Shown here: positions 18,896 to 27,406 of the stretch, piece after piece
Numbering within the stretch: the stretch's first letter is position 1
Layout of the letters: every line of letters starts with the position of its first letter
Source: Pseudomonas putida
GTDB lineage: Bacteria > Pseudomonadota > Gammaproteobacteria > Pseudomonadales > Pseudomonadaceae
Direction of reading: 5' to 3'
Length of the DNA stretch: 64,000 nucleotides
NCBI RefSeq assembly: GCF_005080685.1
Contig: NZ_CP039371.1
Location: 5,270,001-5,334,000, forward strand
Translations under genes and position numbers: made by a program
Notes under the pieces: model-generated
Told to the model about the DNA's origin: nothing
Database searches by the model: none
Seen by the model: the letters and a program-made list of their open reading frames with translations, nothing else

Positions 18896-20582
18896 TCATC
18901 AACTGCACACTCTCATTCCCGCGAAACTCGTTCACATCCAGCTTGTACGCAAGCTCCACCCAACGCACCGTCGGATTCGGCCACACCTCGCGGTCGATGC
19001 CGAAGGCAATGCCATCCAGCCGCACCGAGCCACACTCGCTCTTGAGCACGACCTTGAGGTGCCGCTCCCCCACCACCCGCTGCTCGACCAGCTGGAACAC
19101 GCCATGGAACAACGGCTCGGGAAAGTGCTGCCCCCAAGGCCCGGCATGGCGCAGGGCCTTGGCCAGGTCGAGATGGAATTCCTCCACTGCCAGGGTGCCA
19201 TCCGACAGCAGGCGGCCAGTGAGATCCTCTTCGCGCAGCTGACGCCGGACCTCCTCATCGAAGGCCTCGGCAAACGCCGGGAAGTTGCCCTCTGGCAGCG
19301 ACAGGCCGGCGGCCATGGCGTGGCCGCCGAACTTGCTGATCAGTTGCGGGTGACGCGCGGCCACCGCATCCAGGGCATCGCGAATATGAAAGCCCGGCAC
19401 CGAACGCGCCGAGCCCTTGAGCATGCCGTCGCCGGCGTCGGCAAAGGCGATGGTCGGGCGGTGGTAACGCTCTTTCAGGCGCGAAGCCAGGATACCGATC
19501 ACCCCTTGATGCCAGTCGGCGTCGAACAGGCACAGGCCGTAGGGCATCGACTCCACCGGCAGGTCCTTGAGCTGCGCCAATGCCTCGCGCTGCATGCCCT
19601 GCTCGATCGACTTGCGGTCCTGGTTCAGGTCATCCAGTTGCTGGGCCATGTCCTGGGCCAGGGCGGCATCCTCGCACAGCAGGCACTCGATCCCCAGGCT
19701 CATGTCGTCCAGGCGCCCGGCCGCATTCAGCCGCGGGCCGAGGATGAACCCGAGGTCGGTCGAAGTGATGCGGCGGTGGTCGCGACGCGCCACTTCGAGA
19801 ATCGCCTTCAGCCCCGGCCGTGCACGGCCGGCACGGATGCGTTCGAGGCCCTGGTGCACGAGGATGCGGTTGTTGGCATCCAGTGGCACAACGTCGGCGA
19901 CGCTGCCCAGGGCGACTAGGTCGAGCAGCTCGCCGATGTTCGGCTGCGCTTGCGTTTCATACCGCCCCAGGCTGCGCAGGCGCGCCCGCAGGGCCATGAG
20001 CACGTAGAAGATCACCCCGACCCCGGCCAGCGACTTGCTCGCAAATGCACAGCCCGGTTGGTTCGGGTTGACGATGGCGTCGGCGTCCGGAAGTTGCGCG
20101 CCCGGCAGGTGGTGGTCGGTAACCAGCACCTTGAGCCCGGCAGCCTTGGCCGCCGCGACACCCTCGACACTGGAAATGCCGTTATCCACGGTCACCAGCA
20201 ACTGCGGCTGGCGCTGTAGCGCCACCTCGACGATTTCCGGGGTCAGGCCATAGCCGTACTCGAAACGGTTGGGCACCAGGTAATCGACATGGGCCGCGCC
20301 CAACAGGCGCAGGCCGAGCACGCCGACCGTACTGGCGGTGGCACCATCGGCGTCGAAGTCGCCGACGATGAGGATGCGCTGGCGCTGATCGAGGGCCTCG
20401 ACCAGCAGGTCGACCGCAGCATCGATACCTTTGAGTTGCTGGTAGGGCAGCAGCCGCGCCAGGCTCTTGTCCAGTTCGGCTTCGGACTGCACGCCACGGG
20501 CAGCATACAGGCGGGTCAGCAAGGGTGGCAGGTTACCCAGCGATGGCAGGGTCGGTGGCAGTGGGCGGGGTTCGATACGCAT
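18873..20582 (-). CDS. recJ: Single-stranded-DNA-specific exonuclease RecJ
   Basis: RecJ degrades single-stranded DNA 5' to 3' in recombination and mismatch repair. The 569-residue length fits the family. DHH-superfamily motifs are visible: IVGDFDADGATAST near residue 70 (motif I), VTVDNGISS, VTDHHLPGAQLPDADAIVN (DHH motif) and, further on, the DHHA1 part with GGHAMAAGLSL. A C-terminal OB-like domain follows. It lies 30 bp after a yaeQ gene on the same strand. Confidence 0.96.
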   Translation of the reverse strand: MRIEPRPLPPTLPSLGNLPPLLTRLYAARGVQSEAELDKSLARLLPYQQLKGIDAAVDLLVEALDQRQRILIVGDFDADGATASTVGVLGLRLLGAAHVDYLVPNRFEYGYGLTPEIVEVALQRQPQLLVTVDNGISSVEGVAAAKAAGLKVLVTDHHLPGAQLPDADAIVNPNQPGCAFASKSLAGVGVIFYVLMALRARLRSLGRYETQAQPNIGELLDLVALGSVADVVPLDANNRILVHQGLERIRAGRARPGLKAILEVARRDHRRITSTDLGFILGPRLNAAGRLDDMSLGIECLLCEDAALAQDMAQQLDDLNQDRKSIEQGMQREALAQLKDLPVESMPYGLCLFDADWHQGVIGILASRLKERYHRPTIAFADAGDGMLKGSARSVPGFHIRDALDAVAARHPQLISKFGGHAMAAGLSLPEGNFPAFAEAFDEEVRRQLREEDLTGRLLSDGTLAVEEFHLDLAKALRHAGPWGQHFPEPLFHGVFQLVEQRVVGERHLKVVLKSECGSVRLDGIAFGIDREVWPNPTVRWVELAYKLDVNEFRGNESVQLMIAHIEAR

Positions 20583-20612
20583 GGGATCTTCGGCAGTCGG
20601 CTATCGGTCGGT

Positions 20613-21155
20613 TCAGCCACGCTCGCCGAGCAGCCACTGGAGCTGCACTTCGTGCTGGCCACGGTCGTCGGTGACGAACAACGTGCCTTCGCTGATCATG
20701 ACGTCCCACTTGATGGTGCGCGGCATGTCGGTGGCCAGTACTTCCAGCACCTCCTGCGGGACTGCAGCGATGCTCAGGTTCTTCAGGCCCTTGACCGCGC
20801 CCACGACCTTGCCCTCCCACACCCGCAGGCTGCCGTAAGCCAGCAGGCTGGTGCGTTCGGTGCGGCGCGAGCACCAGGTCAGGCGCTCGGCATCCGGCTG
20901 GCCGACTTCGATCCAGTGCAGGATGCGGTCATCCAGGCTCTTTTCCCACAGGGCAGCCTCGTCGACATCGGACAGGCCGCGGCCGAACGACAGGTTCTCG
21001 TTGTACCAAAGGGCGTAGGCCAGCAGCCGCACGGCCATGCGTTCTTCGGTTTCCGAGGGGTGGCGGGCAATGGTCTGCCGAACGTTTTCGTACACACCGC
21101 GATCGAGATCGGTCAGGTTCAGTTCGAATTTATAGGTGGTGGACGGCTGGGCCAT
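20613..21155 (-). CDS. yaeQ: YaeQ family protein
   Basis: The 180-residue protein from 21155 (MAQPSTTYKFELNLTDLDRG) matches YaeQ: the conserved opening TYKFELNLTDLDRGVYE, RHPSETEERMAVRLLAYALW and WIEVGQPDAERL. YaeQ has a PD-(D/E)XK nuclease-like fold, but its role is unclear. A longer upstream frame has no support. It lies just upstream of recJ on the same strand and is divergent from the CoA transferase gene, 132 bp away. Confidence 0.93.
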   Translation of the reverse strand: MAQPSTTYKFELNLTDLDRGVYENVRQTIARHPSETEERMAVRLLAYALWYNENLSFGRGLSDVDEAALWEKSLDDRILHWIEVGQPDAERLTWCSRRTERTSLLAYGSLRVWEGKVVGAVKGLKNLSIAAVPQEVLEVLATDMPRTIKWDVMISEGTLFVTDDRGQHEVQLQWLLGERG

Positions 21156-21287
21156 GGTCGACGGGCTTCTTGCACAAAGAAATGTGCCACAGTCTAACCG
21201 ATCCTGCCGTTCGTTGCGCCGAGGGAGTTTCTGCCGCCCCGGACCTATGATAAAACCTCGGGTCTGACCAGTTGCCACGGATGCCTC

Positions 21288-22487
21288 ATGTCTACCCCCA
21301 GCAAACCCCTCGCCGGCCTCAAGGTCGTCGAACTCGGTACCCTGATCGCCGGCCCGTTTGCCTCGCGCATCTGCGCCGAATTCGGCGCCGAGGTGGTCAA
21401 GGTCGAGTCGCCCGACGGCGGCGACCCGCTGCGCAAATGGCGCAAGCTGTACGAGGGCACGTCGCTGTGGTGGTTCGTGCAGGCCCGCAACAAGCAATCG
21501 CTGACGCTCAACCTCAAGCACCCAGAAGGCCGCGAGATCCTCAAGCGCCTGCTGGCCGAGGCCGACATCCTGATCGAGAACTTCCGCCCCGGCGTGCTGG
21601 AAAAGCTCGGCCTGGGCTGGGACGTGCTGCACGCGCTCAACCCGCGCCTGGTCATGGTGCGCCTGTCGGGCTTCGGCCAGACCGGCCCGATGAAGGACCA
21701 GCCCGGCTTCGGCGCGGTCGGCGAGTCGATGGGCGGCTTGCGCTACATCACCGGCTTCGAGGACCGCCCGCCGGTGCGTACCGGCATCTCCATCGGCGAC
21801 TCGATCGCGGCGCTATGGGGCGTGATCGGCGCGCTGATGGCGTTGCGTCATCGCGAGGTCAACGGCGGCCAGGGCCAGGTGGTGGACGTGGCCCTGTACG
21901 AGGCGATCTTCGCCATGATGGAGAGCATGGTCCCCGAGTTCGATGTGTTCGGCTTCATCCGTGAGCGCACCGGCAACATCATGCCTGGCATCACGCCCTC
22001 CTCCATCCACACCAGCGCCGATGGCAGGCACGTGCAGATCGGCGCCAACGGCGATGCGATCTTCAAGCGTTTCATGCAGGCCATCGGCCGCCCGGACCTC
22101 GCCGACGACCCGAGTCTGGCCAGCAACGACGGCCGCGATGCACGACGGGACGAGTTGTATGGGGTGATCGACCGCTGGGCCAACAGCCTGCCGTTGCAGC
22201 AGGTGATGCAAGTGCTCACCGACGCCGAGGTGCCAGCCAGCCGCATCTACTCGGCCGAGGACATGTTCAATGATCCGCAGTTCCTGGCCCGGGAGATGTT
22301 CCTCCAGGCCAAGCTGCCCGATGGCAAGCCGTTCAAGATGCCGGGCATCGTACCCAAGCTGTCCGACACACCGGGTTCGGCCGAGTGGGTCGGGCCAACC
22401 CTGGGCGAGCATACCGACCAGCTGCTGGCTGGCCTTGGCTACGACGCCAGCGCCATCGCCAACCTTCGCGCAGCAGGCACGGTCTGA
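21288..22487 (+). CDS. CaiB/BaiF family CoA transferase
   Basis: This 399-residue class III CoA transferase has the N-terminal LAGLKVVELGTLIAGPFASR, FGAEVVKVESPDGGDPLRKW, IENFRPGVLEKLGLGWD, the catalytic-region Asp in GISIGDSIAALWGVIGALMA, and the C-terminal VPASRIYSAEDMFNDPQFLA. Enzymes of this family move CoA between carboxylic acids such as formate/oxalate, carnitine or succinate. The acceptor here cannot be read from sequence, and no pathway genes are adjacent. Confidence 0.9.
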   Translation: MSTPSKPLAGLKVVELGTLIAGPFASRICAEFGAEVVKVESPDGGDPLRKWRKLYEGTSLWWFVQARNKQSLTLNLKHPEGREILKRLLAEADILIENFRPGVLEKLGLGWDVLHALNPRLVMVRLSGFGQTGPMKDQPGFGAVGESMGGLRYITGFEDRPPVRTGISIGDSIAALWGVIGALMALRHREVNGGQGQVVDVALYEAIFAMMESMVPEFDVFGFIRERTGNIMPGITPSSIHTSADGRHVQIGANGDAIFKRFMQAIGRPDLADDPSLASNDGRDARRDELYGVIDRWANSLPLQQVMQVLTDAEVPASRIYSAEDMFNDPQFLAREMFLQAKLPDGKPFKMPGIVPKLSDTPGSAEWVGPTLGEHTDQLLAGLGYDASAIANLRAAGTV

Positions 22488-23368
22488 CCACGTCAACCCC
22501 CACCGCACGATTGGGGCAGGCGCTACTGGCGCTGTGCGGGCTGCTGCTCGCCCTGGCCGTGCAACCAGCCGCGGCCAAGGAGCGGTTGATCTGGCTGGTC
22601 CGCGACCTGCCGCCGTTCACCATCTTCGACGGCAGCGAAAAAGGCCGGGGGGTGATCGACCAGATGCTGCCCCTGCTGATCCGGCAGATGCCCGAATACG
22701 ACCACCGCATCGTTCGCGTCAACCGTGCCCGAGGCTTGCAGATGCTGCAGGCCGGCCATTTCGTTTGCGACCCGACGCTGATCTGGACCGCCGAGCGTGC
22801 GCGCTTCGTGCAGTACTCCATGCCTGCCCTGGGAGCCCTGAGCAGCGGCCTGGTGGTGCACAAGCAGAACGAGCACAGGCTGGCAGGCTTCAGCGACGGC
22901 GCCGACATCGACCTCACCGGCCTGCTCACGCAAACGCCGCTCAAGCTCGGTATCGTTGCCGAGCGTAGCTATGGCACGCAGATCGACGATATGCTCCGCG
23001 GCCTGCCCGACACAGCGTTCAATCGCCACTATGGCAACGACGCCACCGCCAGCCTGTTGCAGATGCAGCAACTGGGGCGCCTGCAACTGGTACTGGGTTA
23101 TTGGCCGGAGATGCGTTACCTGATCCAGGAGCACGGCGGCTCGCCGGACGACTATCGGTTCCACCCGATCCAGGGCGTCAATCGCTACCAGTTCCTTCAT
23201 GTGGGCTGTGCCAATACGCCGTTGGGACGTGCCGCTATCGCGCATATCGATCAGCTGTTGCCAGCACTGCGCCGGGACACCTTGCCGGCGCTTTATGCAC
23301 ACTGGCTGGATCCGGCCCTGCGTGAGGATTACCTGGAGCAGAGCCAGCAGTTCTTCACCGCGCCCTGA
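22484..23368 (+). CDS. Periplasmic solute-binding-like protein (TIGR02285-like)
   Basis: The protein has a clear signal peptide (LGQALLALCGLLLALAVQPAAA) and then a bacterial binding-protein fold (ERLIWLVRDLPPFTIFDG, LGIVAERSYGTQIDDMLRGL, LQLVLGYWPEMRYLI). It probably senses or binds an unknown small solute, and no permease is adjacent. The start is uncertain. The frame has no ATG or GTG near the signal peptide: CTG at 22484 overlaps the CoA-transferase stop as CTGA and gives an Arg-containing n-region, TTG at 22511 is a second option, and ATG at 22385 lies inside the upstream gene. Confidence 0.78.
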   Translation: MTTSTPTARLGQALLALCGLLLALAVQPAAAKERLIWLVRDLPPFTIFDGSEKGRGVIDQMLPLLIRQMPEYDHRIVRVNRARGLQMLQAGHFVCDPTLIWTAERARFVQYSMPALGALSSGLVVHKQNEHRLAGFSDGADIDLTGLLTQTPLKLGIVAERSYGTQIDDMLRGLPDTAFNRHYGNDATASLLQMQQLGRLQLVLGYWPEMRYLIQEHGGSPDDYRFHPIQGVNRYQFLHVGCANTPLGRAAIAHIDQLLPALRRDTLPALYAHWLDPALREDYLEQSQQFFTAP

Positions 23369-23411
23369 TTGCTGAAGGGCAAAGCAGGTTCTTTACGGAA
23401 TAGTGGGGGCT

Positions 23412-23453
23412 GGCTTTGGGGCTTTGGGGCTTTGGGGCTTTGGGGCTTTGGAA
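23412..23453. repeat. 8 bp tandem repeat (GGGGCTTT, about five units)
   Basis: Five nearly perfect head-to-tail copies of GGGGCTTT, the first incomplete, lie about 40 bp after the binding-protein stop, in non-coding DNA just before the IS-invaded palindrome. The copy number of such repeats is prone to slippage. Confidence 0.9.
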
Positions 23454-23507
23454 TTGGGTGGTTGATCCGAGGGGTGTAGCGGCGCTACCGGCCCCTTCCG
23501 CCTTTAC

Positions 23508-24930
23508 GGCCATCCCTTTCAAGGTCTTTTGGTTTTGGCGGCCTTAATGACCCGATCGGTTGAAACGTGTGCATGCACTGCCGTGCCTTGGACCCAGGCT
23601 TTGGGCTTGGGCACCTTGGGACCTCGGGGGCTTTTAGCTACTTGCTTGGGCTGGATGTTTCTGGCCAGTTCAAGTAGCCGCCGGGCCAGGTCTTCCATAG
23701 AGACAACCGGCATGTACTCGGTTGGCAAGGCAATCTGCATGCCTTCGTAACCTCCTCTGATCTGCACCGCCAAGTGATAGATCGAAGCTTCCCAATTCTC
23801 GGGCAAGGCATCGCGGTGAGCCTGTTCAACACTTCGCTTGAGCAAGGCCAGAACGTTGTATGCCAGCACGGCAGTGGTGAATCCAAGCAAGGCCGCTCGC
23901 GGACTGCCGAGGGTTTCGATTTCACTTTCCAGAATCGCTTCCAGTCGCTGGAACATCCCCTCAATGCTCCAGCGACGCCGATAGAAATCTGCGATCTGTT
24001 GTGCACTGATGCTCTCGGGCAGGTTGCTCCAGAACATCAAGCTTTTGTCACCTGAGTCATTTGGTGAATGAAGTGTCAGTTCCACACGCCGCCAGCGGTG
24101 CCCGCCTTTTACTTCGATGGATTGTTCGCGCACTGTGCCTGTCGCTACGGGCATTGGCGCCTGCCACTCACTCTCCTGGATCAAGCGTGGATGCTTGGCC
24201 TGCTGGCGAATGACAAACGATGTGTTCACCTGCTCGCATGCCTCCATTACAGGCAGCGTGCAGTAGAGCCGGTCAGCAATCCAAACCTGATTGGCCTTTG
24301 CTTCAGCCAGCAACGGCAAAACACAAACTCGTTCGCTTGTGTAGGCGTCCTCGCACGGCTGGAGGTCAATTACCTGATCCAGATCGGGGTCGTAAACCAC
24401 CACCGAGAACCCGGGGCGAGCCGCCCCGCGCTCTTGGCGCAACGCGCCAAGACGCTTTTCGGTAGAGGCCAAGTGGCTTCCATCGACCACTCGAACTTGC
24501 CAGCCAGGAAGCATGGCTGAACAGCCCAATTCATGGATTGTGGGCGCCAAGCGCCGCGCGCAGCCTGTCACCAGAGCACGCAACAGGGCAGGTTCGGTTC
24601 GACTGATCTTGTCGTACAGGGCTGCCAAGCTGACGGGAAGGTCGTCCAGTTGTCTGGCCGCAGCATGCAGCGATGGCTTCAAACCCAATGAAACAAGCGA
24701 CATCAACTTGACGATGGTCGAGAACAGCAGCTCGCGAGAATACTGCCGTTGCCGGTGCTCCTCGAAAACCTGATCGATCCACTCCGGCGCAATGGCCTGC
24801 TCCAAGGCAAGTTTGGCCATTACGCTGGCGGGTGCTTTTTTCTCGAATCGCGCTAGTACATCAGCCCACATCTCGGATCTTCCTGACTGGATTTCAGTGG
24901 ATTCTACCGAAGACCTTGAAAGGGATGGCC
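23508..24930 (-). mobile_element. IS4-family insertion sequence with 21 bp perfect terminal repeats
   Basis: The element is 1423 bp. Its ends are perfect 21 bp inverted repeats at 23508-23528 and 24910-24930 (GGCCATCCCTTTCAAGG core). It is flanked on both sides by TTTAC (23503-23507 and 24931-24935), a 5 bp target duplication. Joining the flanks rebuilds CCGCCTTTACGGCGGG, exactly as found uninterrupted in the second repeat copy near 26831-26846. It contains one intact transposase gene and is presumably able to move. Confidence 0.93.
23519..24871 (-). CDS. IS4 family transposase
   Basis: This 450-residue DDE transposase of the IS4 group has the first Asp in VRVVDGSHLASTEKRL, the second in VWIADRLYCTLPVMEA, and the Y-(2)R-(3)E signature in FYRRRWSIEGMFQRLEAILE. 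The C-terminus is basic (KPKAWVQGTAVHAHVSTDRV and KTKRP at the end). The frame is full length and undisturbed, and the 3' end runs into the left terminal repeat. Confidence 0.93.
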   Translation of the reverse strand: MWADVLARFEKKAPASVMAKLALEQAIAPEWIDQVFEEHRQRQYSRELLFSTIVKLMSLVSLGLKPSLHAAARQLDDLPVSLAALYDKISRTEPALLRALVTGCARRLAPTIHELGCSAMLPGWQVRVVDGSHLASTEKRLGALRQERGAARPGFSVVVYDPDLDQVIDLQPCEDAYTSERVCVLPLLAEAKANQVWIADRLYCTLPVMEACEQVNTSFVIRQQAKHPRLIQESEWQAPMPVATGTVREQSIEVKGGHRWRRVELTLHSPNDSGDKSLMFWSNLPESISAQQIADFYRRRWSIEGMFQRLEAILESEIETLGSPRAALLGFTTAVLAYNVLALLKRSVEQAHRDALPENWEASIYHLAVQIRGGYEGMQIALPTEYMPVVSMEDLARRLLELARNIQPKQVAKSPRGPKVPKPKAWVQGTAVHAHVSTDRVIKAAKTKRP

Positions 24931-24998
24931 TTTACGGCGGGTCCCTTTTTTCTTGGAAAAAGGGACGCAAAACCGCTTGCTGGTATGACTCACCCACA

Positions 24999-26270
24999 TG
25001 GGTTACAAATCAGTTCACGCACATAGGTAACAGTTTTTAACTGGCAGGGTCGGTTTTTCGAGGATCTGACCATGCCTTGGCGAGAGCTGAAACCTATGGA
25101 CATGAAAACGCTTTTCATCGCGGATTACCTGCAGGGTCCGCCTAGCTTCAGCGCCCTCTGCGAGGCCTACGAGATCAGTCGAAAGACCGGATACAAATGG
25201 GTCGAGCGGTACGAGAAAGAGGGCCCGGCGGGCCTGGAGGAGCGCAGTCGTCGCCGGCTGACACAAGACTGGGTTGTACCCGTCGCCGTTCGCGAGGCCA
25301 TCATCGAGCTGCGTGGTCAAGGCCAGACGGAGCCTGGACCCAAGAAGATCCAGGCAGCATTGCAGGCGCGTTTTCCCGACCAGGCGCCTCCCTCCAAGAC
25401 CACGATCTACAACATCCTCAAGAAGGCCGAGCTGATCAAACCGCGACGCCTGCGTCAGCGTGTAGCGGTCTATCCCAAGCCATTGGAGAAAGCGGAGTCG
25501 CCCAATCAGCTATTCACTGCGGACTACAAAGGCCAGTTTCTGACAGGAGCAGGGGTCTGGTGCTATCCGTTGACGATCATGGATCACGCCAGTCGCTTCT
25601 TGCTTGCGTGCCACAGCATGGCCAACACGAACTTCCTGGAGACACAGGCTGTGTTCGCTGAGGTCTTTCGCGAAAACGGGCTACCTGAACGTATCCGAAC
25701 CGATAACGGCGTGCCGTTTGCGAGTAAAGGACGCGCAGGCCTCTCCCAGCTGTCCATTTGGTGGCTGCGCCTGGGCATCATTCCTGAACGTATTGCGCCT
25801 GGCAGGCCGGAGCAAAATGGTCGGCACGAGCGTATGCACCGGACACTCAAAAGTACGCTTCCATCCCCGCCTGCAGTGGCTTGGGAGGCTCAACAGCGGC
25901 ACTTCGACCGCTTTCGGCAACACTACAATTACGAGCGATTGCACGAAGCGCTGAAGCAGAAAACGCCGGCGTCCTGTTATCAGCCTTCGCCACGCCCGTT
26001 TCCGGAGCAACTACCCGAAATGACTTACCCCAGTCATATCGAGAGCCTGCAAGCTGATTGTAGTGGCATCGTCAACCGCCGGGGTTTGAGGATCTATGTA
26101 GGTTATGTGCTCAAGCACCAGACCATTGGGCTGGAGCGGGTCGGGGATGGGGTGTGGGATGTTATTTTCGGCCCAATCATTCTCGGCAGGGTCGATGAGC
26201 GAGAAGCCGATGATGGTTATGTAAGACTTCAGGTGTTGTCACCTATGTGAACGAACTTTTGTGTAACCCA
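24999..26270 (+). mobile_element. IS481-family insertion sequence
   Basis: The element is about 1272 bp and begins TGGGTTACA and ends TGTAACCCA. The imperfect terminal inverted repeats extend about 33 bp (left TGGGTTACAAATCAGTTCAC, right in reverse TGGGTTACACAAAAGTTCG), both continuing to CACATAGGT. The similarity may extend slightly outside (ACTCACCCACA / GTCACCCTCA), so the exact ends and a target duplication are not settled. It sits 68 bp from the IS4 element, in the same palindrome arm. Confidence 0.85.
25072..26250 (+). CDS. IS481 family transposase
   Basis: The 392-residue frame has an N-terminal helix-turn-helix part (FSALCEAYEISRKTGYKWVE), an integrase catalytic core with Asp in LFTADYKGQFL, Asp in RIRTDNGVPFAS and Glu in GRPEQNGRHERMHRTLK, and a C-terminal domain ending VRLQVLSPM. 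All three DDE residues are present and the frame is intact. A second in-frame ATG nine codons downstream (MDMKTLFIADYLQG) could also serve as the start. Confidence 0.93.
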   Translation: MPWRELKPMDMKTLFIADYLQGPPSFSALCEAYEISRKTGYKWVERYEKEGPAGLEERSRRRLTQDWVVPVAVREAIIELRGQGQTEPGPKKIQAALQARFPDQAPPSKTTIYNILKKAELIKPRRLRQRVAVYPKPLEKAESPNQLFTADYKGQFLTGAGVWCYPLTIMDHASRFLLACHSMANTNFLETQAVFAEVFRENGLPERIRTDNGVPFASKGRAGLSQLSIWWLRLGIIPERIAPGRPEQNGRHERMHRTLKSTLPSPPAVAWEAQQRHFDRFRQHYNYERLHEALKQKTPASCYQPSPRPFPEQLPEMTYPSHIESLQADCSGIVNRRGLRIYVGYVLKHQTIGLERVGDGVWDVIFGPIILGRVDEREADDGYVRLQVLSPM

Positions 26271-26931
26271 TGAGGGTGACCCGTACACTCCTGCATCCGG
26301 CCCTCCGCTGCGCTACGGGTCCCCTCGCTACGGCGCCTTCCGGGCCCGCGCGGCCTACGACTTGCTCCGCAAGTCTACATCTCGCGCCTTCGGCTACGCC
26401 GAAGGGTGCTGCGCACCTGGCCCTACAGGCGCCTACGCTCGGCCTCCTGACGTCGCGAAGTTAGCGGCGGCGCCTGCACTGGCGTTATCTTCGAAGGACA
26501 GATCGCGCTGGCCGCTCCAACACGAAGCGATAGGTAAACAGCGAGAGCGCAGCGATTCGCCTGCCGTTGCTCTGGCTTTTGATCTTGCTGTTGATCTTGC
26601 TGTTGATCTTGATCTACCCGCGACCTCAGGAGGCCGAGCGTAGGCGGCTGGAGGGCCAGGTGCGCAGCACCCTCCGGCGTAGCCGGAGGCGCGAGATGTA
26701 GACTTGCGGAGCAAGTCGTAGGCCGCGCGGGCCCGCAAGCCGCCGAAGCGAGGGAACCCCGAAGCGCAGCGTAGGGGCCGTATGTGGGAGCAAGCGGTTT
26801 TGCGCTCCTTTGTCCAAGAACAAAGGAGCCCGCCGTAAAGGCGGAAGGGGCCAGTAGCGCCGCTACACACAATGGATCGTTCCCAATCTCAATGCCAAAC
26901 CAGCCAGCCCCCCGACAATCCGTGAAGAGCC

Positions 26932-26969
26932 AAAAAGAAACCCCGGGCGCTGGGGAAACACGCCCGGGG
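26932..26969 (-). terminator. Intrinsic terminator for the DUF3509 transcript
   Basis: On the minus strand a 9 bp GC stem (CCCCGGGCG / CGCCCGGGG) with an 11-base loop is followed by TTTCTTTTT. It lies about 90 bp past the DUF3509 stop and closes the leftward thrC-side transcription unit. Confidence 0.85.
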
Positions 26970-27061
26970 TCAACCGAAAGCCTGCATGGGCTTCCCAAAG
27001 CCCCCTACCGACGCCGGAGCTGTGCGCTGGCAGGTGGCTTCTACTGATTCTGAGGATGCAC

Positions 27062-27343
27062 TCAGGCAAAGGTTCCCTGAGGTTGCTGACACTGACGCAT
27101 TGCCGCGATCACGCAAGGCTGCAAACGCCCATCGGCAATTTGCAGGTCACGGTGCAAGCCATCGACCAGGTCGACCAGCAGGCGCTGTTCCTGCAACTGA
27201 CGCAGGCTGACGGTGCGCCGCAATGTGGTGCCGCCAAGGCTATCGAATACGGTCAGCTGGCGATTACCGCCGGCGTCCACGGGGCCAAGCTGGGTCTGAT
27301 AAGGGCTCAGGGCTTCGTTGAGCAGTCTGCAGATTCTTTCCAT
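27062..27343 (-). CDS. DUF3509 family protein
   Basis: This small 93-residue Pseudomonas protein (MERICRLLNEALSPYQTQLG) has the DUF3509 pattern: an N-terminal helix, a VDAGGNRQLTVFDSLGG strand region, TTLRRTVSLRQL and a helix with VDLVDGLHRDLQIADGR. Function is unknown. A GTG three codons upstream (27352) is an alternative start. It follows the receiver-like gene by 63 bp. Confidence 0.75.
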   Translation of the reverse strand: MERICRLLNEALSPYQTQLGPVDAGGNRQLTVFDSLGGTTLRRTVSLRQLQEQRLLVDLVDGLHRDLQIADGRLQPCVIAAMRQCQQPQGTFA

Positions 27344-27406
27344 CCGGATCACTCGCTGCGTGGTGGGCTATATAGGCACTGACCAGCAAGCGCAGCGGAA
27401 AGTTCG

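Larger units (their letters stand above)
23474..26868. repeat. Large palindromic repeat interrupted by two insertion sequences
   Basis: When the IS4 and IS481 elements are removed, the two sides match as inverted arms. The outer arm GTGTAGCGGCGCTAC... runs 23474-23507 plus 24931-24981 and matches 26868-26789 in reverse complement. The inner arm is 26299 to about 26457 against about 26620 to 26780. The arms share uninterrupted runs such as CGACTTGCTCCGCAAGTC. The central loop (about 26458-26619) holds three 12 bp units ending in GATCTTG(CTG) at 26579-26614. It encodes no credible gene. Both IS elements sit in the left arm. Confidence 0.85.

Noticed and set aside
26423..26998. Overlapping open frames in the palindrome region
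   Set aside because: The same repeat translated on both strands gives similar peptides; they follow repeat boundaries, not gene signals.
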